6,722 bases of DNA, from the NCBI GenBank assembly GCA_003154025.1, contig PMCE01000210.1:5936-12657 (forward strand), given 5' to 3'. The notes beneath the pieces are model-generated. The model ran no database searches, was not told the origin of the DNA, and was given only the letters and a program-made list of their open reading frames with translations. Made by a program: the position numbers and the translations under genes. Shown here in pieces: positions 1-5,763 of this stretch; the first letter of the stretch is position 1; every line of letters begins with the position of its first letter. The DNA comes from Syntrophaceae bacterium (lineage in GTDB: Bacteria; Desulfobacterota; SM23-61).

Positions 1-103
1 CGCAGAGGTTAATAAAAATATTCAAAGGCCAAAGCCAAGCGGAGAGATTTCAGGAGCAAAAGACTATCTTTTTGGCCCGTAAGGGTTCCTATTTTCGTTT
101 TTT

Positions 104-121
104 CTCTGCGGTCTCTTCGGT
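104..121. repeat. 9-nt tandem repeat with inverted partner at window start
   Basis: CTCTGCGGT (104-112) and CTCTTCGGT (113-121) are adjacent 9-mers with 8 of 9 bases equal, just beyond the dehydrogenase stop codon. CGCAGAG at 1-7 is the inverted copy of CTCTGCG at 104-110. The pattern resembles short dispersed intergenic repeats common in environmental bacterial genomes. The stretch 1-128 has no gene, and no clear terminator was found there for the dehydrogenase transcript. Confidence 0.45.
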
Positions 122-128
122 GATTTTT

Positions 129-1271
129 TTATTTAAAAGAAGTGAGGGCTTTGCGGGCCATGACGATTCTCTGGATCTCCGAGGTGCCGGCGGAGGCAAT
201 CAGGATCTCCGCATCCCGGTAGTACCGCTGCACCGGATACTCCATCATGTATCCGTAGCCGCCATGAATGTCCACGGCCTTCTTGGCGCAGCGCACGGCC
301 GCTTCCGTGGCGTAGTACTTGGCCATGGCCATGTCCGTGTCACAGCGCATCTTCTGGTCCCGCATCCAGGCGGCGCGGTAGGAAAGCAAGCGGCTTGTTT
401 CCTGGTCCATGTAGATGTCCGCGATCATCCACTGAATGCCCTGGTGTTGGCTGATGGGCTTGCCCCCCAGAAGCCTTTCATTGGCGAACTTGACCGAAGC
501 CTCCAGGCAGGCGCTGATGACCCCCAGGCCGCATCCCGCCATGCCGGCCCGCCCGGTCTCACTGATGGCCGCCATGCAGACCTTCAGGCCGTCCCCTTCC
601 TTGCCGACCAAATTCTCCCGGGGAACCACGCAATTTTCCATGACAATCTCCCCGGTGTTGCACCCATGGAGGCCAAACTTTTTCTCCTTGCGCCCGAGTT
701 TGAACCCCGGGAAAGACTTTTCAACGATGAAGGCGCTGAAGCCCTTGGGGCCTTCTCCCGTCCTGGCCATGATGGTGATAACATCAGCCACGTGGCCGTG
801 GGTGATGAAGCATTTCCGGCCGTTGAGGATGTAGCTGTCCCCCTGGAGTTTGGCCGTGGTTTGAACCCCCGTGGGATCTGATCCCCCGGTGGCCTCGGTC
901 ACGGCGATGGTGGACAGGCGCTCTCCCTTGGCCAACACTGCCAGGTATTTCTTCTTCTGGGTCTCGTTTCCAAAGTCCGCGATGGGCACGGTTCCCAGAT
1001 GAAAGATCTGCAAGGCCATGGCCATGGCCGCGGATACCCGCCCGACTTCTTCGAGCATGATCATCCGGGCCAGATTCCCGAAGGCGGTCCCCCCGAAATC
1101 CTTGGGAATGAGGATACCCATATAGAGCTGTTTGGCCATCTCCTTGTAAAGACCCCAGGGAACCTCGTCGGTCTCTTCCATGTGCTGGACTTGGGGAGCG
1201 ATGGCCCCTTCGGCAAATTCGCGAATGCTCTTTCTCAAGAGCTCCTGTTGGGGTGAAAACTGAAAATCCAT
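129..1271 (-). CDS. Acyl-CoA dehydrogenase family flavoprotein with atypical catalytic site
   Basis: 380-aa member of the FAD acyl-CoA dehydrogenase fold (usual length), expected to introduce a double bond into an acyl-CoA and pass electrons to EtfAB. Visible motifs are the N-terminal helical domain, AVTEATGGSD at 123-132 (FAD/substrate loop), NGRKCFITHG at 150-159, the C-terminal helical domain from about 235, and DIHGGYGYMMEYPVQRYYRD at 334-353 followed by GTSEIQR at 362-368. The residue that is the catalytic Glu in MCAD-type enzymes (xEGT) is Ala361. The alternative base position used by isovaleryl-CoA dehydrogenase (just before the conserved Arg) is Gly241. The substrate is therefore unknown and the base must lie elsewhere, or the activity is unusual. 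The ATG at 1271 has AAGGAGGA at 1278-1285. An in-frame upstream start at 1322 would add 17 unconserved residues and has no such site. It lies 316 nt after the cytochrome gene, beyond a terminator and with its own promoter candidate. Confidence 0.93.
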   Translation of the reverse strand: MDFQFSPQQELLRKSIREFAEGAIAPQVQHMEETDEVPWGLYKEMAKQLYMGILIPKDFGGTAFGNLARMIMLEEVGRVSAAMAMALQIFHLGTVPIADFGNETQKKKYLAVLAKGERLSTIAVTEATGGSDPTGVQTTAKLQGDSYILNGRKCFITHGHVADVITIMARTGEGPKGFSAFIVEKSFPGFKLGRKEKKFGLHGCNTGEIVMENCVVPRENLVGKEGDGLKVCMAAISETGRAGMAGCGLGVISACLEASVKFANERLLGGKPISQHQGIQWMIADIYMDQETSRLLSYRAAWMRDQKMRCDTDMAMAKYYATEAAVRCAKKAVDIHGGYGYMMEYPVQRYYRDAEILIASAGTSEIQRIVMARKALTSFK

Positions 1272-1352
1272 ATCCAATCCTCCTTGAAACGATAGTTTTG
1301 ATACCGATGGGTGTAGAACCAAAAAAAATAGGCAATGGTTAAATTAGCACTT

Positions 1353-1369
1353 TGCCATCTCCTTGCCAA
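1353..1369 (-). promoter_or_regulatory. Sigma-54-type (-24/-12) promoter for the acyl-CoA dehydrogenase gene
   Basis: The minus-strand sequence TTGGCAAGGAGATGGCA matches the sigma-54 consensus TTGGCACG-N4-TTGCW at 11 of 13 defined positions, with the essential GG and GC dinucleotides exactly 10 nt apart. The predicted start of transcription is near 1342, giving a leader of about 70 nt before the ATG at 1271. The same DNA can also be read as a sigma-70 promoter: TTGGCA at 1369-1364, a 17-nt spacer, and an extended -10 TGCTAATTT ending at 1341. A promoter here is likely; which sigma factor uses it is open. Confidence 0.55.
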
Positions 1370-1394
1370 TACCAAAAAAAACTGGCCCCCTTTC

Positions 1395-1418
1395 ACTTTC
1401 GTTAAATCAGAGGAAAGT
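1395..1418. promoter_or_regulatory. Inverted repeat, possible activator site
   Basis: ACTTTC (1395-1400) and GAAAGT (1413-1418) form a perfect 6-bp dyad separated by 12 nt. Its centre is about 64 nt upstream of the predicted sigma-54 transcription start. It could be an operator for an enhancer-binding or other regulator of the dehydrogenase gene. The sequence is short and A/T-rich, so chance is a real alternative. Confidence 0.3.
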
Positions 1419-1427
1419 CAAGGTCTG

Positions 1428-1456
1428 GGAGGCTTTCTCAGGCAAAGGATGCCTCC
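1428..1456. repeat. Inverted repeat in the cytochrome-dehydrogenase gap
   Basis: GGAGGC (1428-1433) and GCCTCC (1451-1456) are perfect 6-bp arms around a 17-nt loop. There is no T-tract on the minus-strand exit, so it is not a convincing terminator. The role is unknown. Confidence 0.35.
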
Positions 1457-1528
1457 AAAGTAAAGGTGGGCCCAAAAAAAGGCAAGGAGAGAAAGGATCG
1501 TGATTCCTTCCCTTCTTGCCTCATGCCT

Positions 1529-1563
1529 AAAAAGAAGCGCCGCTCAAGCACCGCCTCCGGCGC
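1529..1563 (-). terminator. Intrinsic terminator after the cytochrome gene
   Basis: On the minus strand, a perfect 6-bp GC stem (GCGCCG at 1563-1558 with CGGCGC at 1542-1537) and a 15-nt loop are followed at once by TTCTTTTT. The structure begins 24 nt after the cytochrome stop codon. Alternative pairings inside the loop are possible. It should end the etfBA-EMO-cytochrome transcript before the dehydrogenase gene. Confidence 0.7.
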
Positions 1564-1587
1564 GACGATCTTCCAGCGCAGGGCTTC

Positions 1588-2478
1588 TTAGGAACTTGTC
1601 CCCCCGGCATCCCCTCCGGCAGACGTCTCCCCTTCTTTTTTCCCGGCTTTTTTCTTCTTGTAGGTCCGGTACCCCAAGAAAACAACGCACGCCAGGACCG
1701 CCAGGATCAGGCCGGCCCCGTAAAGGAATCGAAGGAGATAGGGGACCGGTTGATCCCCAAAGGACGCCTTGACGTGGATCGGCCCCAGGAGGAGAGGGGT
1801 GGAGGCGGAGGGGTCATGGCATTTCACGCACGAGGGGGCTGGCCCCTTCTTCTGCGGGTGGCCGGCATTCTCCGGGTGGCAGTTTACGCAATGCTGGGTG
1901 TCGTACCGGTACTCCAGAAAGGACTTCGGATGGCCCATAATCCGGTAGGTGGCCAGGGCCATAAAGAATCCTTTCGCCGGTTTGGCCGCCTCGTGACATT
2001 TGCCGCAGGCCTCCGGGAGACGGGAAGTCTTCACCGGGGATTGGGGGTCGGCGATCTTCCGGATGGAATGGGCCGTATGGCAATCCTGGCACCGGGGGGC
2101 CCGTTCCATCCCGCTTTCCAGCATCATCCCGTGGGCGCTCTGCTTGTAGGCTTCGGCGGCCTCCTGATGGCATCCCGCGCATCCGACTTCCGGGAATCCT
2201 TCAGCCGGGTGGACGTTCGGCTTGGCTTCCTGATGACAGTCGGTACATCCCATTCCTGCCGCCCCATGGACCGACGCCTGAAAGGCCTTTTCGTCCACGT
2301 GAAGGGAAAAGAGGGTTCCGTCTTTCTTTCCCTTGCTGAGCCGGGGATTCTGGTGACATTTCAAACACTCCGCGTTATCGGCGGCCAGGGCAGCTCCCAC
2401 CCAGAAGAATGACCAAACCAAAACCGGGAACAGCGTTCGACCCCATCGCCAGAGGCTCCGTTTTTCCCTTCTGACCAT
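1588..2478 (-). CDS. Membrane-anchored heptahaem cytochrome c
   Basis: 296-aa multihaem c-type cytochrome, probably a periplasmic electron carrier. Seven CxxCH haem-binding motifs begin at residues 38, 78, 100, 130, 158, 197 and 217. Nine further histidines (60, 71, 90, 116, 137, 183, 196, 207, 235) are enough for bis-His ligation of every haem. An Arg-rich start and hydrophobic stretch ending ALAA at about 30-33 look like a Sec signal peptide. A second hydrophobic helix at about 247-270 is followed by RTYKKKK and a Gly/Ser/Lys tail, so the protein is anchored by its C-terminus with the tail in the cytoplasm. The ATG at 2478 follows a GAGG 8 nt upstream. It starts 59 nt after the EMO-like gene and is followed by an intrinsic terminator, so it is likely the last gene of that operon. 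The partner is not shown by sequence; electron exchange with the EMO-like protein or the quinone pool is inferred. I do not recognise a named family. Confidence 0.92.
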   Translation of the reverse strand: MVRREKRSLWRWGRTLFPVLVWSFFWVGAALAADNAECLKCHQNPRLSKGKKDGTLFSLHVDEKAFQASVHGAAGMGCTDCHQEAKPNVHPAEGFPEVGCAGCHQEAAEAYKQSAHGMMLESGMERAPRCQDCHTAHSIRKIADPQSPVKTSRLPEACGKCHEAAKPAKGFFMALATYRIMGHPKSFLEYRYDTQHCVNCHPENAGHPQKKGPAPSCVKCHDPSASTPLLLGPIHVKASFGDQPVPYLLRFLYGAGLILAVLACVVFLGYRTYKKKKAGKKEGETSAGGDAGGTSS

Positions 2479-2537
2479 TTCCTTGTCCTCTCTTCAGGTA
2501 CCTTCGAAAGTGAGTTGGGAGGAGGAAATCGGCTTCC

Positions 2538-4529
2538 CTACCCCTCTGATTTTTGCGCCGCACCGGCCGGAGCTGAGGGAGAATCCATGGACTGCACCAC
2601 CAGTTCGCTCAGGTCAAAGGCGGCGATGGATTCCTCCAGCCCCTTCTCCTTGATTCCGTCGCCGATCATGGTCAAGCAATAGGGACAGGCGGTCCCCACC
2701 CAATTCGCCTTGGTCTGGACGGCCTGATCCGTGCGGATCTGGTTGATTCGGGTTCCGAGCTTCTCCTCCATCCACATGCGCCCGCCCCCGGCCCCGCAGC
2801 AGAAGCTGCGGATGTGATTGCGCTCCATTTCCACCAATTTCAGGCCCGGGATGGATTGGATCACGCGTCGCGGTTCTTCGTAGACTTCATTCGCCCGGCC
2901 GAGGAAACAGGAATCATGGTAGGTAATCACTTTATCCAGGGGTTTCTTGAGCTTCAGCTTTCCGCTCCCCAGGGCCTCCGCGAGGAACTGGGTATAATGA
3001 ATGACCTCGTACTGGCCCCCGAATTGGGGATACTCGTTCTTGAGCGTGTTGAAGCAGTGCGGACACATGGTCATAATCTTCTTGATCCCATAATTCTTGA
3101 AGACGTCGATATTGGTCTGGACCAGGGTCTGATACAAGTATTCGTTCCCGATCCGGCGGGCGGAGTCCCCGCAGCATCCCTCTTCCGTCCCCAGGACGGC
3201 GAACTTCACCCCGGAGGCTTTCAGAATTTTCACCAGAGAGGTGGCCACTTTTTTATTCCGGTCGTCGAAGCTGCCCGCACATCCCACGAAGAAGAGGAGG
3301 TCGATGTCGCTATCCTCGGCCATGGTTTTGACCCCCATCCCCTTCATCCACTCGGCGCGGAGTCCCGACCCCACTCCCCAGGGGTTGCTGTTGTTTTCCA
3401 TGTTGCGGAAGACCAACTGGACCTCCTGCGGGAAGTTGCTTTCCATGAGGACCAGGTAACGGCGCATTTCAAGGAATTTATCCACACAGGGGATGAAGAC
3501 CGGGCAGACCATGGCGCAAGCCAGACAGTTGGTGCAGGCCCAGATGACATCTTCGGATAGCCCATCGCCAATGAGCTTCTTTTGGCCCTCGCCATCCGGA
3601 TCGATTCCCTTCCGTTTCAGCGCCGCTCTCTCTTCCATGTGGGCCCGGAGGGAGTCCCAATTTTTCTTGGGGGCCAGGGGTTTCCCGCTCACTGCCCCCG
3701 GGCAGTGATCCAGGCAACGTCCGCAGCGTGTGCAGGCATCGAGGTCAAAGAGCTGCTTGCGGGTTAATTCCTCCAGTTTGGAGGCCCCAAAAGTCTCGGC
3801 CGTCTCGAAATCGCGGATGGGGGGCAACGCCCCTTTGGGGGTCAGAGACCGCATGTATACATTGGCCGGCCCGGTTACGATATGAAGGAGGCGTGAATAG
3901 GGGATGAAAGCAATGAACCCGAGGACCAGAAAGAGATGAAGCCGCCAGAGAGCTCGTACCAAAAAAATCTGGCTGGACTCGGAGAATCCGCTGAAGAATT
4001 TGGAAAAGACCCACCCCACCGGAGACCAGGCTACCCACTCAGGCTGGGTCCGGGCAATCCGCAGCCCTTCGATACAGAAACCCAATCCAAAGATTCCCAG
4101 CAGGAGCAGAAGGGCGGCGGCGTTGCCCCAGTAGGTGTCGTACGCCAAATTTTCCGGTTTCTGCACGTACCGGCGATAGGCAGCCATGAGGAGGCCGACG
4201 ATTCCCAGTGTTCCCACCAGGTCGAAAAATAGAGATAGAGGAAGCGCCAGGACGCCCGAGAGGGAAAAGTTCGCCTGAGTAATAACGATGACTACGAAGG
4301 GAACCAAAAAACCGTAGAAGATGAGCAGGTGCATCGAGCCCGGGTACACGTCCCGGAGCATCCGCTTGTGCCCCATCACGTAGGCCCACAAGGATAGCAA
4401 CCGCTCCTTGGGCTGGTCGGTCCTCTTCTCCGGTTTGCCCATCATCCACAACCGGTAACGGCGGTAAAAGCCGTAGGCGAACACGACCGCCACGATGAAG
4501 AGCAGGAAAAGATCGAATGAACTGAGCAT
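2538..4529 (-). CDS. EMO-like membrane EtfAB:menaquinone oxidoreductase (haem b / HdrD-like iron-sulfur protein)
   Basis: 663-aa membrane oxidoreductase. About five transmembrane helices (near 5-22, 67-86, 98-117, 135-155, 191-211) form a NarI/HdrE-like domain. His54, His67, His198 and His216 are haem b ligand candidates; the 18-residue gap of the last pair equals that of His187/His205 in E. coli NarI. Next come two [4Fe-4S] motifs, Cys266/269/272/276 and Cys332/335/338/342, then two complete CCG domains (Cys417, 452-453, 489, 492 and Cys541, 577-578, 615, 618) as in HdrB/HdrD. Arg/Lys-rich loops after helices 1 and 3 put the Fe-S part in the cytoplasm. The family (DUF224/EMO) oxidises reduced EtfAB and reduces menaquinone; gene context agrees. 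An in-frame TTG at 4559 would add 10 residues, but the ATG at 4529 has GAGGA at 4535-4539 and leads directly into helix 1. The last ~15 residues are a low-complexity tail. Related heterodisulfide reductase-type enzymes are the main alternative. Confidence 0.9.
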   Translation of the reverse strand: MLSSFDLFLLFIVAVVFAYGFYRRYRLWMMGKPEKRTDQPKERLLSLWAYVMGHKRMLRDVYPGSMHLLIFYGFLVPFVVIVITQANFSLSGVLALPLSLFFDLVGTLGIVGLLMAAYRRYVQKPENLAYDTYWGNAAALLLLLGIFGLGFCIEGLRIARTQPEWVAWSPVGWVFSKFFSGFSESSQIFLVRALWRLHLFLVLGFIAFIPYSRLLHIVTGPANVYMRSLTPKGALPPIRDFETAETFGASKLEELTRKQLFDLDACTRCGRCLDHCPGAVSGKPLAPKKNWDSLRAHMEERAALKRKGIDPDGEGQKKLIGDGLSEDVIWACTNCLACAMVCPVFIPCVDKFLEMRRYLVLMESNFPQEVQLVFRNMENNSNPWGVGSGLRAEWMKGMGVKTMAEDSDIDLLFFVGCAGSFDDRNKKVATSLVKILKASGVKFAVLGTEEGCCGDSARRIGNEYLYQTLVQTNIDVFKNYGIKKIMTMCPHCFNTLKNEYPQFGGQYEVIHYTQFLAEALGSGKLKLKKPLDKVITYHDSCFLGRANEVYEEPRRVIQSIPGLKLVEMERNHIRSFCCGAGGGRMWMEEKLGTRINQIRTDQAVQTKANWVGTACPYCLTMIGDGIKEKGLEESIAAFDLSELVVQSMDSPSAPAGAAQKSEG

Positions 4530-4548
4530 CGTAGTCCTCGATTCCCCG

Positions 4549-4570
4549 CAACCGGCCAAGCCCCCGGTTG
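4549..4570 (-). promoter_or_regulatory. Third hairpin, just upstream of the EMO-like gene
   Basis: CAACCGG (4570-4564) pairs perfectly with CCGGTTG (4555-4549) around an 8-nt loop on the minus strand. It ends 9 nt before the GAGGA ribosome binding site (4535-4539) and 19 nt before the ATG at 4529. It could influence translation of the EMO-like gene or mark a processed 5' end. The TTG-started longer frame would run through it, another reason to prefer the ATG. Confidence 0.45.
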
Positions 4571-4597
4571 ACTCCAGGATGAGCGGGTTTGAGCCTG

Positions 4598-4620
4598 CCT
4601 TCCTTCATTTGAAGGGAAGG
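4598..4620 (-). promoter_or_regulatory. Second hairpin in the etfA-EMO gap
   Basis: CCTTCC/GGAAGG arms (6 bp) continue as TTC/GAA after one bulged C, with an AAAT loop, on the minus strand. It lies 34 nt after the strong etfA hairpin in the direction of transcription. There is no T-tract. Confidence 0.45.
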
Positions 4621-4654
4621 TGAGAAGGCATGAAAACTGGCGGAACGCATGGAT

Positions 4655-4684
4655 GAAGTGCTCCCCCCGGAGGAGGAGCACCTC
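4655..4684 (-). promoter_or_regulatory. Strong RNA hairpin downstream of etfA
   Basis: Read on the minus strand, 4684-4655 folds into a 13-bp stem (with two G-U pairs) closed by a TCCG tetraloop, starting 9 nt after the etfA stop codon. No T-tract follows, so it does not look like an ordinary intrinsic terminator. A role in protecting the etfBA mRNA 3' end, in processing, or in partial attenuation before the EMO-like gene is plausible. Confidence 0.6.
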
Positions 4685-4693
4685 CTTGGGAAA

Positions 4694-5686
4694 TCAACTC
4701 TCCGAAAGGAGTTTCTTGAACTCTTCCTTCAACACGGGTACCACTTTGAAGAGATCTTCCACGATCCCATAATCGGCCTTCTGAAAAATCGGCGCGTCCG
4801 GGTCCTTGTTGATCGCCACGATGACCTTGGAGGATCCCATGCCGGCCAGGTGCTGAATGGCGCCGGAAATGCCGCAGGCGATGTAGAGATTCGGGGTCAC
4901 GACCTTTCCGGTCTGCCCCACCTGGTCTCCATGCTCCCGCCAGCCGGAGTCCACGGCCGCTCGGGAAGCGCCCACGGTAGCTTTGATGACTTCGGCCAAC
5001 TCTTCTAATACTTTGAAATTTTCGGCCCCCTTCATTCCCCGGCCGCCCGACACGATGATCTCCGCCTCTGTCAAGTCTACCTTGGCGGCGGCCGATTTGA
5101 CCACCTCCAGGACCGTGGTCCGCAGGCTGCCCGCATCGATCTTCGCATCCACCTTGACACTCGACCCCTTTTTCGATCCATCCGGCTGAACCATGGGCAG
5201 CACATTGGGCCGGACCTGGGCCATCTGGGGACGGGCCACGGGGCAGCTGACTTCGATATAGGCCTTTCCGGCATACACCGGCCGTTTGGCCACCAGCACT
5301 CCGTTGTCGCCGATGGAGAGGGCCGTGCAGTCCGTCGCCAACCCGGTCTGAAGGCGGGCGGCCAAACGGGGGGAAAGATCCTTGCCGATCACGGTGGCCC
5401 CGCACAGGAAGATGGAGGGCTGGTGTTCCTTCAAAAGATTCGTCAGGACCGAAGTATAGGCGTCGGTGGTGTACTGGCCGAGGGCCGGGTCATCGGCCCA
5501 GAAGACCTTGTCGGCATACTCGGTCAGACGGCCGGTCAGGCCTTCCACCCCCGACCCCAGCATGACCGCCACCAGCTCTTCCCCCAGCTTCTCGGCCATT
5601 TTTCTTCCCTGGCTGAGAAGCTCAAAAGTGACTTTACGGATGTTGCTATCCTTCACTTCCGCAAAAACCCAAATTCCTTTGGCCAT
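4694..5686 (-). CDS. etfA: Electron transfer flavoprotein, alpha subunit
   Basis: Large ETF subunit (330 aa, usual length), which binds the FAD that shuttles electrons from the acyl-CoA dehydrogenase to the membrane acceptor. An N-terminal nucleotide-binding-like domain (about 1-190) is followed by the FAD domain. FAD-domain motifs visible are SGGRG at 213-217, SRAAVD at 241-246, QVGQTGKVVTPNLYIACGIS at 255-274 with GAIQHL next, and NKDPDAPIFQKADYGIVEDL at 293-312. Together these form the classic C-terminal ETF-alpha signature. The ATG at 5686 has an AAAAGGAG Shine-Dalgarno at 5694-5701, 7 nt upstream. It lies 77 nt after etfB and 164 nt before the EMO-like gene. That second gap is filled with predicted hairpins, so transcript levels of the two halves of the operon may differ. 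No truncation or missing motif seen. Confidence 0.97.
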   Translation of the reverse strand: MAKGIWVFAEVKDSNIRKVTFELLSQGRKMAEKLGEELVAVMLGSGVEGLTGRLTEYADKVFWADDPALGQYTTDAYTSVLTNLLKEHQPSIFLCGATVIGKDLSPRLAARLQTGLATDCTALSIGDNGVLVAKRPVYAGKAYIEVSCPVARPQMAQVRPNVLPMVQPDGSKKGSSVKVDAKIDAGSLRTTVLEVVKSAAAKVDLTEAEIIVSGGRGMKGAENFKVLEELAEVIKATVGASRAAVDSGWREHGDQVGQTGKVVTPNLYIACGISGAIQHLAGMGSSKVIVAINKDPDAPIFQKADYGIVEDLFKVVPVLKEEFKKLLSES

Positions 5687-5763
5687 GGGTGATCTCCTTT
5701 TCTGGTATCCAAAAAGTTATCGGAATCGATTGATCCTTCCCTCCCGGTTTGAGGCGAAGCCCC

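Larger units (their letters stand above)
1272..1587. other. Intergenic region between cytochrome and acyl-CoA dehydrogenase
   Basis: 316 nt without a supportable gene. From the cytochrome side it holds the terminator (1529-1563), an A7 run near 1475-1481, inverted repeats at 1428-1456 and 1395-1418, a second A8 run at about 1373-1380, the promoter candidate at 1353-1369, a third A-run at about 1321-1328, and the ribosome binding site at 1278-1285. The three A-tracts might bend DNA upstream of or around the promoter. No small open frame with a good Shine-Dalgarno was seen. Confidence 0.7.

Noticed and set aside
70..88. CCC-GTAA-GGG hairpin downstream of the dehydrogenase as a terminator
   Set aside because: Only a 3-bp stem on the transcribed strand and no T-tract.
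72..881. Long plus-strand open frame (269 aa) opposite the acyl-CoA dehydrogenase gene
   Set aside because: It lies wholly antisense to a well-supported gene, has no recognisable motif and no good ribosome binding site. GC-biased codon use on the minus strand explains the lack of stops.
1750..2412. Plus-strand open frame (220 aa) opposite the cytochrome gene
   Set aside because: Antisense to a gene with seven CxxCH motifs; nothing recognisable in the product.
2814..3560. Plus-strand open frame (248 aa) opposite the EMO-like gene
   Set aside because: Antisense shadow of the Fe-S domains; the protein is rich in His, Asp and Gly with no domain signal.
4530..4559. TTG start extending the EMO-like protein by 10 residues
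   Set aside because: The ATG at 4529 has a GAGGA 5 nt upstream and begins at the first membrane helix; the extension runs into a predicted hairpin.
4605..5405. Minus-strand open frame overlapping etfA in another frame
   Set aside because: Arg/Gly-rich out-of-frame reading of etfA with no domain signal.
5750..5763. Short GC hairpin right after the etfB stop codon
   Set aside because: Five base pairs including a wobble and a 3-nt loop, with no T-tract; too weak to call.
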